64,000 nucleotides of DNA, taken from positions 3,968,001 through 4,032,000 of the forward strand of contig OZ257155.1 of the NCBI GenBank assembly GCA_965279355.1, given 5' to 3'. The notes below the pieces were generated by a model. That model was not told where the DNA came from and did not search any database. It saw nothing but the letters and a program-made list of their open reading frames with translations. Below, piece by piece: positions 29,530 to 38,528 of the stretch (position 1 is the stretch's first letter; the number at the start of each line of letters is the position of its first letter). This stretch comes from G965279355 sp965279355. Lineage in GTDB: Bacteria > Pseudomonadota > Alphaproteobacteria > CACIAM-22H2. Both the position numbers and the translations under genes were made by a program.

Positions 29530-30603
29530 GTGGCAAAAGCAGCGGCGAGAAAAGTGCACCGGATCGCGGTTATCGAGGGCGACGGCATCGGTCGCGAGGT
29601 CGTGCCCGAAGGGCTAGCGGTGATCGAGAAGGCCGCCCACAAATTCGACTTTTCGCTGATCGTGAAGCATTTCGACTGGTCCTGCCAAAAATACAGCAAG
29701 ACCGGCCGGATGATGCCGGAAGACGGGCTCGAGCAGCTCAGCAAGTTCGACGCGATCTATCTGGGCGCCGTCGGCTATCCCGGCGTGCCGGATCATGTGT
29801 CACTCTGGGGTCTTCTGATCCCGATCCGCCGCACGTTCATGCAGTACGTGAATCTTCGGCCGGTGCGGCTGCTCAAGGGGCTGGAAAGTCCCCTGAAGGG
29901 GCGCGGGCCAAAAGACATCGACATGGTGATCGTCCGCGAAAACATCGAAGGCGAATATTCGTCGATCGGCGGCCGGCTCTATGAAGGCACCGAGGACGAA
30001 GCGGTTTTCCAGCAGGCAGTGTTTACCCGCAAGGGCTGCGACCGCGTGATGAAATATGCGTTCGAACTGGCCAAGACGCGGCGCAAGCATGTGACGTCCG
30101 CGACCAAGTCGAACGGCATTAGCATCTCGATGCCATATTGGGATGAGCGCTTCGCCGCGATGAAGAAGAACTATCCCGGCGTCAAAGGCGATCAGTTCCT
30201 GATCGATATCTTTGCCGCGCACATGGTGCGACACCCGGACTGGTTCGACGTGATCGTCGCCAGCAATCTGTTTGGCGATATCCTGTCGGATCTGGCGCCG
30301 GCGGTGGCGGCCGGCATCGGCATCGCACCCGGCGCCAATATCAATCCAGAGAAGGATCATCCCTCGATGTTCGAGCCTGTACATGGCTCGGCGCCGGATA
30401 TCGCGGGAAAGAACATCGCCAATCCGATCGGTCAGATCTGGTCGGGTGCCATGATGCTGGATCATCTGGGCTATCCGAAAGCGGGCGCCGCCATCGTGAA
30501 GGCGATTGAGACGGTGATTTCCGAGACGAAGCTGCGGACCCCAGATCTCGGTGGCAAGACGAAGACAACCGAGATGGGCAAAGCCATCGTTGATGCGCTC
30601 TGA
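29530..30603 (+). CDS. Tartrate/isopropylmalate-type dehydrogenase (TtuC-like)
   Basis: 357 residues of the beta-decarboxylating dehydrogenase family (isocitrate, isopropylmalate, tartrate): GDGIGREVVPEG near the N-terminus, VRENIEGEYSSIGG, FDVIVASNLFGDILSDL and EPVHGSAPDIAGKNIANP. Local wording (YPGVPDHVSLWGLLIPIRRTF) is closest to tartrate dehydrogenase/decarboxylase, which acts on tartrate and D-malate with NAD. GTG start. It is two bases from the MaoC-like gene. Confidence 0.87.
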   Translation: MAKAAARKVHRIAVIEGDGIGREVVPEGLAVIEKAAHKFDFSLIVKHFDWSCQKYSKTGRMMPEDGLEQLSKFDAIYLGAVGYPGVPDHVSLWGLLIPIRRTFMQYVNLRPVRLLKGLESPLKGRGPKDIDMVIVRENIEGEYSSIGGRLYEGTEDEAVFQQAVFTRKGCDRVMKYAFELAKTRRKHVTSATKSNGISISMPYWDERFAAMKKNYPGVKGDQFLIDIFAAHMVRHPDWFDVIVASNLFGDILSDLAPAVAAGIGIAPGANINPEKDHPSMFEPVHGSAPDIAGKNIANPIGQIWSGAMMLDHLGYPKAGAAIVKAIETVISETKLRTPDLGGKTKTTEMGKAIVDAL

Positions 30604-30605
30604 CG

Positions 30606-31061
30606 ATGGCGCGCCAGGATCTGTATCTCGATGATTTTAAACTCGGCGATCGCTACGAAAGCGTGCGTCATACGATCACAGAAGCCGATATCATCGGTTT
30701 CGCGACGATCTATGATCCGCAGCCGTTTCATATCGACCCCGAAGCGGCGAAGCGGACCAATCATGGCGGTCTGATCGGCAGCGGCTTTCAGACCCTGGCG
30801 CTGGCGTTCCGCCTGATCTACGACACCGGCACGGTCAAGACTGCGAATCTCGGCGGCATTGGCATCGACGAACTGCGCTGGCTGAAACCTGTGCGGCCGG
30901 GCGACGTCCTGCGCAGTGTCGCGGAGGTTGTCGAGATCACGCCATCGAAGTCGAAGCCGGATCGCGGCGTGTTCAAACGGAAGATCACGGTGCTTAACCA
31001 GAACGATGAGCCGGTGCTTACCGGAATTGTCATCAACATGATGAAACGAAAGCGCGATTGA
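30606..31061 (+). CDS. MaoC family hydratase
   Basis: 151 residues, hotdog fold: YESVRHTITEADIIGFATIYDPQPFHIDPEAAKRT with the MaoC/R-hydratase segment, then GLIGSGFQTLALAFRLI. Such enzymes hydrate enoyl-CoA or related thioesters. It is downstream of the tartrate-type dehydrogenase, but the natural substrate cannot be told from sequence. Confidence 0.9.
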   Translation: MARQDLYLDDFKLGDRYESVRHTITEADIIGFATIYDPQPFHIDPEAAKRTNHGGLIGSGFQTLALAFRLIYDTGTVKTANLGGIGIDELRWLKPVRPGDVLRSVAEVVEITPSKSKPDRGVFKRKITVLNQNDEPVLTGIVINMMKRKRD

Positions 31062-31103
31062 GCTTTACGTAAAAGTACTTACCGCAATGCGCTATTTTTG
31101 CGC

Positions 31104-31131
31104 TTGCGGCGGTCGGGCGACCTACTTATAA
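31104..31131 (+). promoter_or_regulatory. serC promoter
   Basis: TTGCGG (31104-31109), 16-base spacer, TTATAA (31126-31131). Transcription would start near 31138, immediately at the serC-leader hairpin. Confidence 0.55.
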
Positions 31132-31137
31132 GCGGCG

Positions 31138-31186
31138 CCGGGCCAGAACCCCCCAACGGGTTCCGGTTCTTCTGAAAGGAAGAGCG
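31138..31186 (+). ncRNA. serC leader-like 5' UTR element
   Basis: The short leader before serC contains GGGCCAGAACCCCCCAACGG then GTTCCGGTTCTTCTGAAAGG. It can form a hairpin with AACCC (31147-31151)/GGGTT (31158-31162) and outer CCGG/CCGG, or an alternative in which AGAACC (31145-31150) pairs with GGTTCT (31165-31170). This wording and position match the serC motif reported upstream of serC-serA in alphaproteobacteria, thought to be a cis-acting regulator of serine synthesis. Its ligand is not established. Confidence 0.75.
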
Positions 31187-31189
31187 TAC

Positions 31190-32362
31190 ATGACGAATAT
31201 TGCCAAACCGGCCACCCGGCCGCATTCCCCCCATTTTTCATCGGGCCCTTGCGCCAAGCGTCCAGGCTGGACGTTAGCCCTCCTGGCTGACGCCGCTCTC
31301 GGTCGTTCGCATCGCTCCAAGCTCGGCAAGGCCAAGCTTGGCGAGCTGATCGACCGCACGCGCGCCATCCTCGGCATTCCCCATGACTACCGGATCGGTA
31401 TCGTGCCGGCCTCCGACACCGGCGCCGTCGAGATGGTGTTGTGGTCGATGCTCGGTGCCCGCGGCATCGACGTCCTGAGCTGGGAAAGCTTCGGCGCCGG
31501 CTGGGTCAACGACATCACCAAGCAGCTCAAGCTGAAGGATGTGCGTACTTTTGACGCGCCCTATGGCCAGCTGCCCGATCTCAAGCAGCCGGCGATGGAT
31601 CGCGACATCGTCTTCACCTGGAACGGCACGACCTCCGGCGTGCGGGTGCCTAACGGCAACTGGATCAGCGACAAGCGCGAAGGTCTCACAATCTGCGACG
31701 CGACCTCCGCCGCGTTTGCGATGGAACTGCCGTGGAGCAAGCTCGATGTCGTGACATGGTCCTGGCAGAAGGTGCTGGGTGGCGAAGCGCAGCATGGCAT
31801 GGTCGTGCTGAGCCCGCGCGCCGTCGAGCGTCTGCAGACCTACACGCCAGCCTGGCCGCTGCCCAAGATCTTCCGCATGACGCAGGGCGGCAAGCTGATC
31901 GAGGGTATCTTCAAGGGCGACACCATCAACACGCCGTCGATGCTGTGCGTTGAAGACCAGCTCGATGCGCTGAAATGGTCGGAGCGGGTCGGCGGTTTGC
32001 AGGGCCTGATTGGCCGCTCAAATGCCAACCTCGCGGCGATCGAGAAGTGGGTGGCGCGCGCCGGCTGGGCGGGCTTCCTGGCCCAGGACAAGGCGATCCG
32101 GTCCAACACGTCTGTGTGCCTGACGATCACCGACCCTGATGTGTTGACGCTGGATGCCGAGGCGCGGGCAGGGGTCTCCAAGAAGATCGTCTCCCTGCTC
32201 GAGGCCGAGAAGGTTGCCTACGACATCGATGCGTACCGGGACGCGCCACCGGGTCTGCGGATCTGGGCCGGTGCAACGATCGAGACGCGCGATCTCGAAG
32301 CGCTCTTCCCGTGGCTCGACTGGGCTTATGCCCAGGCGAAACCCAAGGCCGCCGCGGCCTAA
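31190..32362 (+). CDS. serC: Phosphoserine aminotransferase
   Basis: 390 residues, fold-type I PLP enzyme making phosphoserine from phosphohydroxypyruvate and glutamate. The PLP lysine is Lys194 in TWSWQKVLGGEAQHG; FSSGPCAKRPGW at the N-terminus is the alphaproteobacterial subtype. Preceded by the leader element and AAAGGAAG. It forms an operon with serA, 59 bases downstream. Confidence 0.96.
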   Translation: MTNIAKPATRPHSPHFSSGPCAKRPGWTLALLADAALGRSHRSKLGKAKLGELIDRTRAILGIPHDYRIGIVPASDTGAVEMVLWSMLGARGIDVLSWESFGAGWVNDITKQLKLKDVRTFDAPYGQLPDLKQPAMDRDIVFTWNGTTSGVRVPNGNWISDKREGLTICDATSAAFAMELPWSKLDVVTWSWQKVLGGEAQHGMVVLSPRAVERLQTYTPAWPLPKIFRMTQGGKLIEGIFKGDTINTPSMLCVEDQLDALKWSERVGGLQGLIGRSNANLAAIEKWVARAGWAGFLAQDKAIRSNTSVCLTITDPDVLTLDAEARAGVSKKIVSLLEAEKVAYDIDAYRDAPPGLRIWAGATIETRDLEALFPWLDWAYAQAKPKAAAA

Positions 32363-32421
32363 GGCTGTTCGACGCATTTTGCCGGCAATAAGCCGGCTCA
32401 CGGTTTTTCGAGGAATTCATC

Positions 32422-33999
32422 ATGCCCAAGGTTCTCATTGCGGACAGCCTGAGCCCGCGTGCCGTTGCCATCTTCAAGGAGCGCGGCGTCGACGTGGATG
32501 TGAAGACCGGTCTCAAGCCGGACGAACTCAAAGCCATCATCGGCGACTATGACGGCTTGGCCGTGCGGTCGGCCACCAAGGTCACAGCCGACATCATGAG
32601 CGCGGCGACACGGCTACGTGTGATCGGCCGCGCCGGGATCGGCGTCGATACGGTCGATGTGCCCGCAGCGACGGCGCGCGGCATCGTGGTGATGAATACC
32701 CCGTTCGGAAACTCGATCACCACTGCGGAACACGCGATTGCAATGATGTTCGCGCTGGCGCGCCAGCTGCCGGCGGCGGATCGCTCGACACAGGCCGGCA
32801 AGTGGGAGAAATCCCGCTTCATGGGCGTCGAGGTGACGGGCAAGACTCTCGGCATCATCGGCTGCGGCAATATCGGGGCGATCGTGGCTTCGCGGGCGCT
32901 CGGCTTGCAGATGAAAGTCGCGGCCTACGATCCCTATCTGTCGCCGGAGCGCGCCAAGGAACTCGGTGTGGAGAAGGTGGAGCTGGATCAGCTGCTCGCG
33001 CGCGCCGATTTTATCTCGCTGCATACGCCGTTGACCGACGCGACGCGCAATATCCTGGACGCCAAGGCCTTCGCGAAAATGAAGAAGGGTGTGCGCATCA
33101 TCAATTGCGCCCGCGGCGGCCTGATCGTCGAAGACGATCTCAAGGCGGCGCTTGATGCGGGGCAGGTTGGGGGCGTGGCGCTCGACGTGTTTCCGGTCGA
33201 GCCGGCGAAGACGCACCCATTGTTCGGCCGTGACGACGTGGTCTGTACGCCGCATCTCGGGGCTTCGACGAACGAGGCACAGGAAAACGTGGCGTTGCAG
33301 ATCGCCGAGCAGATCTCGGATTTTCTGCTGTCCGGCGCCGTGGTCAATGCCGTGAACATGCCCTCGGTCAGCGCCGACGATGCGCCGAAGCTACAGCCCT
33401 ATATGACGCTGGCGCGCAATCTTGGGAGCTTCCTTGGCCAGCTCGCGGATAAGTCGATCAAGTCAATCCGCATTTCCTATGAAGGCCAGGTGGCGTCGCT
33501 GAACACCAAGCCGCTCACGGCCTGCGTGCTGACCGGCGTGCTGGCGCCGCAGCTTGAGACCGTGAACATGGTCAACGCGCCGACCCAGGCAAAGGCGCGC
33601 AACATCGACGTGACCGAGACGCGCTCGGAGAACGCCGGAAACTATCGCACCCTGATCAAGGTGACGATCGAGGCGGATGACGGCACGCGCACCATCATGG
33701 GTTCGCTATTCGGCGACGACAATCCGCGCATTGTCGAGATCGAGGGCATCAAGATCGAGGCGGAGTTCTTCCCGCACATCCTCCTGATCCGCAACATCGA
33801 CAAGCCGGGCTTTGTCGGCAATCTCGGTCGCGCGCTCGGTGATTCGGGAATCAACATTGCGACATTCCACATGGGCCGGATCGCCGCCGGCGGCAACGCG
33901 ATCTGTCTGATCCTGGTGGATTCGGCGGTGACGGAGCCGGTGCTGGCGAAGGTGCGGGCGATTCCGCACGTCGTGAAGGCGCGCCTGCTGACGTTCTGA
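32422..33999 (+). CDS. serA: D-3-phosphoglycerate dehydrogenase
   Basis: 525 residues, the first enzyme of serine synthesis. Rossmann GxGxxG (LGIIGCGNIGAIVASRALG), catalytic His in CTPHLGASTNEAQENV, intervening ASB domain and C-terminal ACT domain (HILLIRNIDKPGFVGNLGRAL) that usually binds serine. Length fits the long type I form. It follows serC on one transcript. Confidence 0.97.
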   Translation: MPKVLIADSLSPRAVAIFKERGVDVDVKTGLKPDELKAIIGDYDGLAVRSATKVTADIMSAATRLRVIGRAGIGVDTVDVPAATARGIVVMNTPFGNSITTAEHAIAMMFALARQLPAADRSTQAGKWEKSRFMGVEVTGKTLGIIGCGNIGAIVASRALGLQMKVAAYDPYLSPERAKELGVEKVELDQLLARADFISLHTPLTDATRNILDAKAFAKMKKGVRIINCARGGLIVEDDLKAALDAGQVGGVALDVFPVEPAKTHPLFGRDDVVCTPHLGASTNEAQENVALQIAEQISDFLLSGAVVNAVNMPSVSADDAPKLQPYMTLARNLGSFLGQLADKSIKSIRISYEGQVASLNTKPLTACVLTGVLAPQLETVNMVNAPTQAKARNIDVTETRSENAGNYRTLIKVTIEADDGTRTIMGSLFGDDNPRIVEIEGIKIEAEFFPHILLIRNIDKPGFVGNLGRALGDSGINIATFHMGRIAAGGNAICLILVDSAVTEPVLAKVRAIPHVVKARLLTF

Positions 34000-34003
34000 G
34001 AGA

Positions 34004-34636
34004 TCAGGCGGCGCGCAGCCCGTCGAGGAAGATCATCACCGCTTCGCGGACGCACACGTCGATCTCGGCGTCCGTTGCCGGTTTGCCCACGCCGAACAGG
34101 GCGCGGGTGTGCAGGTCGCCCTTGACCATCTCCAGGAAGATCCGCGCTGCGCGGTCGGGCTGGCGCACGCCAAGCCGGCCGCGCCGGGTCTCGCTGCGGA
34201 GATAGTCGCGAAGCCGCAGCGCCGTGGCCTCAGGCCCTGACTTGAAAACCTGCGTACCAAGTTCGGGGAAACGCCGGCTTTCGGCGATCACCATGCGATA
34301 GAGCGCGACACTGTCGGGCGCCATCAGCAAGCTCATGTATTCGCTGGCGAACCGATAGAGAACGGTTTTCGGCTCACGGTCGGCGGCAAGGGCGTCCGAC
34401 AGCGAGGCGATGATCCGCTCGCACAGCGTGCCAACGATGGCGGCGAACAGCCCTTCCTTGTCGCCGAACTGGCTGTAGATCGTCGAGCGCGATCCACCGG
34501 ACCGCTTGATGATGTCGTCGAGCGTGGCGCTTTCGAAGCCGTGCTCGACGAAGACCTGCGTGGCGGCTTCCAGGATGGCTTCGCGCCGTCGGTCGCCGCG
34601 GCTGGCCTTCAGGGGGATGATGTCGGCCTGCGTCAC
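34004..34636 (-). CDS. TetR family regulator
   Basis: 210 residues from GTG 34636 (sense GAGAGG before it). N-terminal HTH RREAILEAATQVFVEHGFESATLDDIIKRSGGSRSTIYSQFGDKEGLF; the C-terminal half resembles the AefR-like group. The open frame continues upstream to 34882 but that part crosses the operator and the divergent gene. It probably represses itself and the divergent STAS-like gene through the 20-base palindrome at 34663-34682. Confidence 0.92.
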   Translation of the reverse strand: MTQADIIPLKASRGDRRREAILEAATQVFVEHGFESATLDDIIKRSGGSRSTIYSQFGDKEGLFAAIVGTLCERIIASLSDALAADREPKTVLYRFASEYMSLLMAPDSVALYRMVIAESRRFPELGTQVFKSGPEATALRLRDYLRSETRRGRLGVRQPDRAARIFLEMVKGDLHTRALFGVGKPATDAEIDVCVREAVMIFLDGLRAA

Positions 34637-34662
34637 GGAGCCTCTCTGGCCGCTTGCGATAA

Positions 34663-34682
34663 ACTGTACTATATAGTACAGT
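34663..34682. promoter_or_regulatory. Perfect 20-bp palindromic TetR operator
   Basis: ACTGTACTATATAGTACAGT reads identically on both strands and sits between the divergent TetR gene (start 34636) and the STAS-like gene (start about 34706). Size and symmetry are those of TetR-family operators, and its TATA centre probably overlaps the -10 of at least one promoter. Confidence 0.8.
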
Positions 34683-34705
34683 ACCATATCATCGTGAAAG
34701 GTAAA

Positions 34706-35155
34706 GTGCAAACCGTGACGCTGCCGGTGCCTGACAAGGACTCGATCTTCCATCGGGAGATCGCGTTTTACATCGGTTACGACCCGACGGTGCCGTGTGT
34801 CGTCGCGGTCTGGCGGGGTTATCAGGAAAGCATGAGCTTCAGGGCACAGAATGAAGCGATGCTGAAGGCGCTGTCCGAGCATCGCGCGACCAAGCTGCTG
34901 TGCGACTGCCGCTACATGTTCCAGATGAGCAGCGCCGATCGTGACTGGCTGAACGACAACTATCTGCCGCGAATGACTGAGGCGGGGCTCAGGAACTGCG
35001 CGCTGCTGGAGCCGGTCTATTATGCCAACAACGTGGCGGTGCGCGCGGTGGCCGAACGCACCGACAGCCGGTTGCTGACGATCCGGTATTTCAACGATCC
35101 CGACGTCGCGCTGGATTGGCTACGCGAGGCATCGCCGCTTCCCGGTTTCGGCTGA
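34706..35155 (+). CDS. STAS/SpoIIAA-like protein
   Basis: 149 residues from GTG 34706 (AAAGG five bases upstream; in-frame GTGs at 34694 and 34715 are alternatives). The mix of strands and helices (IFHREIAFYIGYDP..., AMLKALSEHRATKLLCDCRYMF, RNCALLEPVYYANNVAVRAVAE) suggests a STAS- or SpoIIAA-like fold. Divergent from a TetR gene whose operator covers its promoter. Function unknown. Confidence 0.75.
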   Translation: MQTVTLPVPDKDSIFHREIAFYIGYDPTVPCVVAVWRGYQESMSFRAQNEAMLKALSEHRATKLLCDCRYMFQMSSADRDWLNDNYLPRMTEAGLRNCALLEPVYYANNVAVRAVAERTDSRLLTIRYFNDPDVALDWLREASPLPGFG

Positions 35156-35253
35156 GATTATTAGCCGTTGCGGCTGGACGCGGGTCCATTCCCGTGCGAA
35201 GTGATGGTGAAGGCGGCGCTGCCGCGGGCCAATAACATCGCTACGGGTAGGAA

Positions 35254-36546
35254 ATGCGGCATCCAGCGCGCCTGATTCAGCCTTACTTTCACTATGCCTG
35301 GGTCGTCGCAGCCGTCATCTTTCTGACAGTCCTCGCGGGCGCCAGCACGCGTGCTGCTCCCGGCGTCATGATGGTTCCGCTCGAGCAGGCGTTTGGCTGG
35401 ACGCGGATCGAGACGTCGCAGGCGTTTTCCCTGAGCCTTCTTCTGTTCGGTCTTGCCGGTCCGTTCGGCGCGGCGGTCATGCAGCGCTTCGGCTTGCGCC
35501 GCACGGTACTGACCGCCATGACGGCGGTGGTGATTGCGGTGGCGCTCAGCCTTCTGATGACGTCGTCGTGGCAACTGACGGCAACCTGGGGGCTGCTCGT
35601 CGGTTTGAGCACGGGCACGATTTCCACGGTGATGGGAGCGATCATCGCCAACCGCTGGTTCGTGGCGAATCGTGGTTTGGTGCTGGGTTTCTTCTCGGCA
35701 GGGATCGCCGCCGGCCAGCTCATCTTTTTCCCCGCCCTGGCCGCGATTGCGGAAGCGGGGGGCTGGCAGCCGGTGGTCTGGGCCGTCACGATCACGACGG
35801 CGGCCGTCATTCCATTGATCTGGTGGCTGTTGCCGGAGGGACCGAGCGATGTCGGTCTTGGACCTTATGGCTCGGATCGCGCCGACGACGAGCCGATCAG
35901 GCGAGCCGGCGGTAATCCGCTTGCTACGGCATTCACCGTGTTATGGCGCGCTGCGCAGACGCGCGCGTTCTGGATTTTGGCCGGATCGTTTCTGATCTGC
36001 GGTCTCAGCACCAACGGTCTGGTCGGTACGCATTTGATCGCCGCCTGTTTCGATATGGGTGTGCAGCCTGTCGCCGCGGCCGGGCTGCTGGCAATGATGG
36101 GCGTCTTCAACATGGTCGGCGCCATGGCGGCCGGCTGGGCGTCGGATCGCTGGGACAGCCGCTGGCTGTTGTTCTGGTTCTACGCGACACGCGGGGTGTC
36201 ACTGGTGTTTCTGCCGTATTCCGATTTCAGTCTGCTCCATTTATCGGTGTTCGCCGCATTCTACGGCCTTGACTGGATCGCCACTGGCCCGCCGACGATG
36301 AAGCTGATCACCGAGAACTTCGGAAAACAGAACGCGCCGATCCTGTGGGGTTGGATCTTTGCGATCCATCAGATCGGCTCCGCGGCGGCGGCTTACGGAG
36401 CCGGTGTAATGAGAGAGAGCCTGAACTCTTATATCGAGGCGTTCATCGTGGCCGGAATCGCCTGTTTCTTCGCGGCGATGATGATCCTGTTTGTGGGTCG
36501 CCGGAGCAGGGATGCCGGCTTGCGTCCTGTCGCAGCGGAAGGCTAG
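35254..36546 (+). CDS. MFS transporter (copy 1)
   Basis: 430 residues, 12 predicted membrane helices, with a HYAWVVAAVIFLTVLAG start, RAAPGVMMVPLEQAFGWTR loop and PYG/ICGLSTNGLVGTHLI motifs. The loop wording is that of MCT/OFA-like MFS anion carriers, but the substrate is not readable. It is clearly paralogous to the transporter at 37241-38527. Its stop overlaps the convergent TetR gene by four bases. Confidence 0.92.
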   Translation: MRHPARLIQPYFHYAWVVAAVIFLTVLAGASTRAAPGVMMVPLEQAFGWTRIETSQAFSLSLLLFGLAGPFGAAVMQRFGLRRTVLTAMTAVVIAVALSLLMTSSWQLTATWGLLVGLSTGTISTVMGAIIANRWFVANRGLVLGFFSAGIAAGQLIFFPALAAIAEAGGWQPVVWAVTITTAAVIPLIWWLLPEGPSDVGLGPYGSDRADDEPIRRAGGNPLATAFTVLWRAAQTRAFWILAGSFLICGLSTNGLVGTHLIAACFDMGVQPVAAAGLLAMMGVFNMVGAMAAGWASDRWDSRWLLFWFYATRGVSLVFLPYSDFSLLHLSVFAAFYGLDWIATGPPTMKLITENFGKQNAPILWGWIFAIHQIGSAAAAYGAGVMRESLNSYIEAFIVAGIACFFAAMMILFVGRRSRDAGLRPVAAEG

Positions 36547-37139
36547 GCGCGGAGCGCCGCATCGACCAGCGCTTCGCCGGTATCGACAAGGCTGTCAATC
36601 GGCCCGCCGGGCCCCATCAGATTGGCGGTTGCATAGGTGCCTTCGATCGCCAGGAAAAGCTGATCGCCGAGTTTGTTCGGATTGCGCGCGTCAAGCGCCG
36701 CCGCGATTTCAGTCAGCCGTCGGCGCAGTTCCTGCTTGTTGCGCTCGGCGATCTTCCGGCCGGGATGGTCGGGTTCGGGAAACTCCGTAGCCGCGTTGGT
36801 AAAGGGACAGCCGCGGGACCCGGGCCGGTTCACGCGGGCTGCGATGTCACCCAGCAACGTGCGCAGCTGATCGCGCGGCGCGTTCGGGTGTCGCGCGCCG
36901 ACATCGTCCCACCATGTCCAGTAAAGCGCATCGCGCTCCTCCAGATAGGCGACGACAAGGTCGTCCTTGGAAGGATAGCTGCGATAGAGGCTCATCTTGG
37001 TTGCGCCGGCCTCGGCGACAATCGTCTCCACGCCGACCGCGCGGATGCCGCGGCGATAGAAGAGGTCCTTCGCGGCAGCAAAAATACGCTCGCGGGCGGG
37101 TCGTTCGGTTGTTTTGGCAGTTGCGGATGAGCGTGCCAT
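36543..37139 (-). CDS. TetR family regulator (second)
   Basis: 198 residues. HTH RERIFAAAKDLFYRRGIRAVGVETIVAEAGATKMSLYRSYPSKDDLV, C-terminal ligand domain with CPFTNAATEFPEPDHPGR, typical of the YcdC/BetI-like subgroup with that CPF motif. It lies between and divergent from the second MFS gene, the likely target of its twin operators. Confidence 0.93.
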   Translation of the reverse strand: MARSSATAKTTERPARERIFAAAKDLFYRRGIRAVGVETIVAEAGATKMSLYRSYPSKDDLVVAYLEERDALYWTWWDDVGARHPNAPRDQLRTLLGDIAARVNRPGSRGCPFTNAATEFPEPDHPGRKIAERNKQELRRRLTEIAAALDARNPNKLGDQLFLAIEGTYATANLMGPGGPIDSLVDTGEALVDAALRA

Positions 37140-37157
37140 TGTTTTCCGTCGTTGAAC

Positions 37158-37220
37158 TTGACATGTTACTGACCGGTTCGTATCGTGTCAATAAATTTGA
37201 GACGGACCGGTCAGTAACAT
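37158..37220. promoter_or_regulatory. Interleaved divergent promoters and twin TetR operators
   Basis: A perfect 15-base inverted repeat, ATGTTACTGACCGGT (37163-37177) and ACCGGTCAGTAACAT (37206-37220), flanks 28 bases; each arm is itself half of a TACTGACCGGTCAGTA-like palindrome. Rightward promoter: TTGACA (37158-37163), 17 bases, TATCGT (37181-37186). Leftward promoter: TTGACA (37191-37186), 17 bases, TAACAT (37168-37163). Binding at either arm would block both directions. Confidence 0.75.
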
Positions 37221-37240
37221 CTATCAAGGCAGGTTGGACC

Positions 37241-38527
37241 GTGACGAAGCTCCTTGCCCGGGCGATATCGCCGCATTTCCATTATGCGTGGATCGTCGTC
37301 GGCGTCTGTTTCCTGGTCATGCTGACCGTGGCCGGTGTGCGCGCCGCCCCCGGTGTACTAATCCTGCCGCTGGAAGAAGCGTTCGGCTGGACCCGCGCGA
37401 CCATCTCCAGCCCGCTGGCTGTCAGCCTGCTATTGTTCGGACTGCTTGGCCCCTTCGCTGCGGCGGTGATGCAGCGCTTCGGCGTTCGTCGCGTCGTGCT
37501 CTTTTCTCTCTTCGCGCTGGTGGCTGGTGTCGCGATCAGCGTCGGCATGACCCAGCCCTGGCACATGATGATGACCTGGGGCGTCATGGTCGGTGTCGGC
37601 ACGGGCATGATGGCGGCTGTCTTTGCCGCGGTGATCACCAATCGCTGGTTCGTCGAGCGGCGCGGCCTTGTCATTGGCATCCTCACGGCAGGAATGGCGG
37701 CGGGGCAGCTGGTGTTCCTGCCGGTGCTCGCGGCCGTCGCCGAAAACGGCGGCGGCTGGCAGCCGGTGGTCTGGATCGTTGTTCTGGCCGCAATCGCGAT
37801 CATTCCAGTCGTCTATTTTCTGCTGCCGGAGCGGCCCGCTAACGTCGGCCTGATGCCATACGGCGCCAGGACTGAAGAGCCTCCAGCTGTTGTCACCGGA
37901 AATCCGTTCGTGCGCACCATCACCACACTGGTGCGTTATTCCGGATCACGGAATTTCTGGCTGCTTGCCGGGACCTTTTTTATCTGCGGCCTGAGCACCA
38001 ACGGACTGATCGGGACGCATCTGATTCCGGCCTGTGTCGATCAGGGGATGACGGCGGTCACGGCGGCCAGCCTTCTGGCCGGCATGGGCATCTTCAACAT
38101 GATCGGCACGACCTTCTCCGGATGGCTGTCCGACCGGATGGATAATCGCTGGCTGCTGTTCTGGTATTACGCTCTGCGCGGCGTTTCGCTGATCTTCCTG
38201 CCGTACTCGGGTTTCACCTTCTACGGCCTAGCGATTTTTGCGGTCTTCTACGGGCTGGACTGGATCGCGACGGTTCCGCCGACAGTACGACTGGCCACCG
38301 ACACATTCGGCAAGGACGACGCGCCGATTCTTTATGGCTGGATCTTCGTCGCACACCAGGCGGGCGCGTTCACGGCAGCGTGGGGTGGCGGCATCATGCG
38401 GGACACGCTCAACGGTTACCTTGAAGCCTTCATCATCGCCGGCATCGCCTGCCTTGTGGCGGCGGCGATGGCGCTCGGTGTCGGTCGTTCGTCGCAGCCG
38501 ACACTTCGCCCCGCCGTCGCAACCTGA
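37241..38527 (+). CDS. MFS transporter (copy 2)
   Basis: 428 residues from GTG 37241, 12 predicted membrane helices. Shared blocks with the transporter at 35254: PHFHYAW, RAAPGV, LEEAFGWTR, ICGLSTNGLIGTHLI, YGLDWIATVPPT and APILYGWIF; roughly half the residues appear identical by eye. Divergent from a TetR gene across shared operators. Substrate unknown; the subgroup resembles monocarboxylate/oxalate-type carriers. Confidence 0.92.
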   Translation: MTKLLARAISPHFHYAWIVVGVCFLVMLTVAGVRAAPGVLILPLEEAFGWTRATISSPLAVSLLLFGLLGPFAAAVMQRFGVRRVVLFSLFALVAGVAISVGMTQPWHMMMTWGVMVGVGTGMMAAVFAAVITNRWFVERRGLVIGILTAGMAAGQLVFLPVLAAVAENGGGWQPVVWIVVLAAIAIIPVVYFLLPERPANVGLMPYGARTEEPPAVVTGNPFVRTITTLVRYSGSRNFWLLAGTFFICGLSTNGLIGTHLIPACVDQGMTAVTAASLLAGMGIFNMIGTTFSGWLSDRMDNRWLLFWYYALRGVSLIFLPYSGFTFYGLAIFAVFYGLDWIATVPPTVRLATDTFGKDDAPILYGWIFVAHQAGAFTAAWGGGIMRDTLNGYLEAFIIAGIACLVAAAMALGVGRSSQPTLRPAVAT

Positions 38528-38528
38528 T

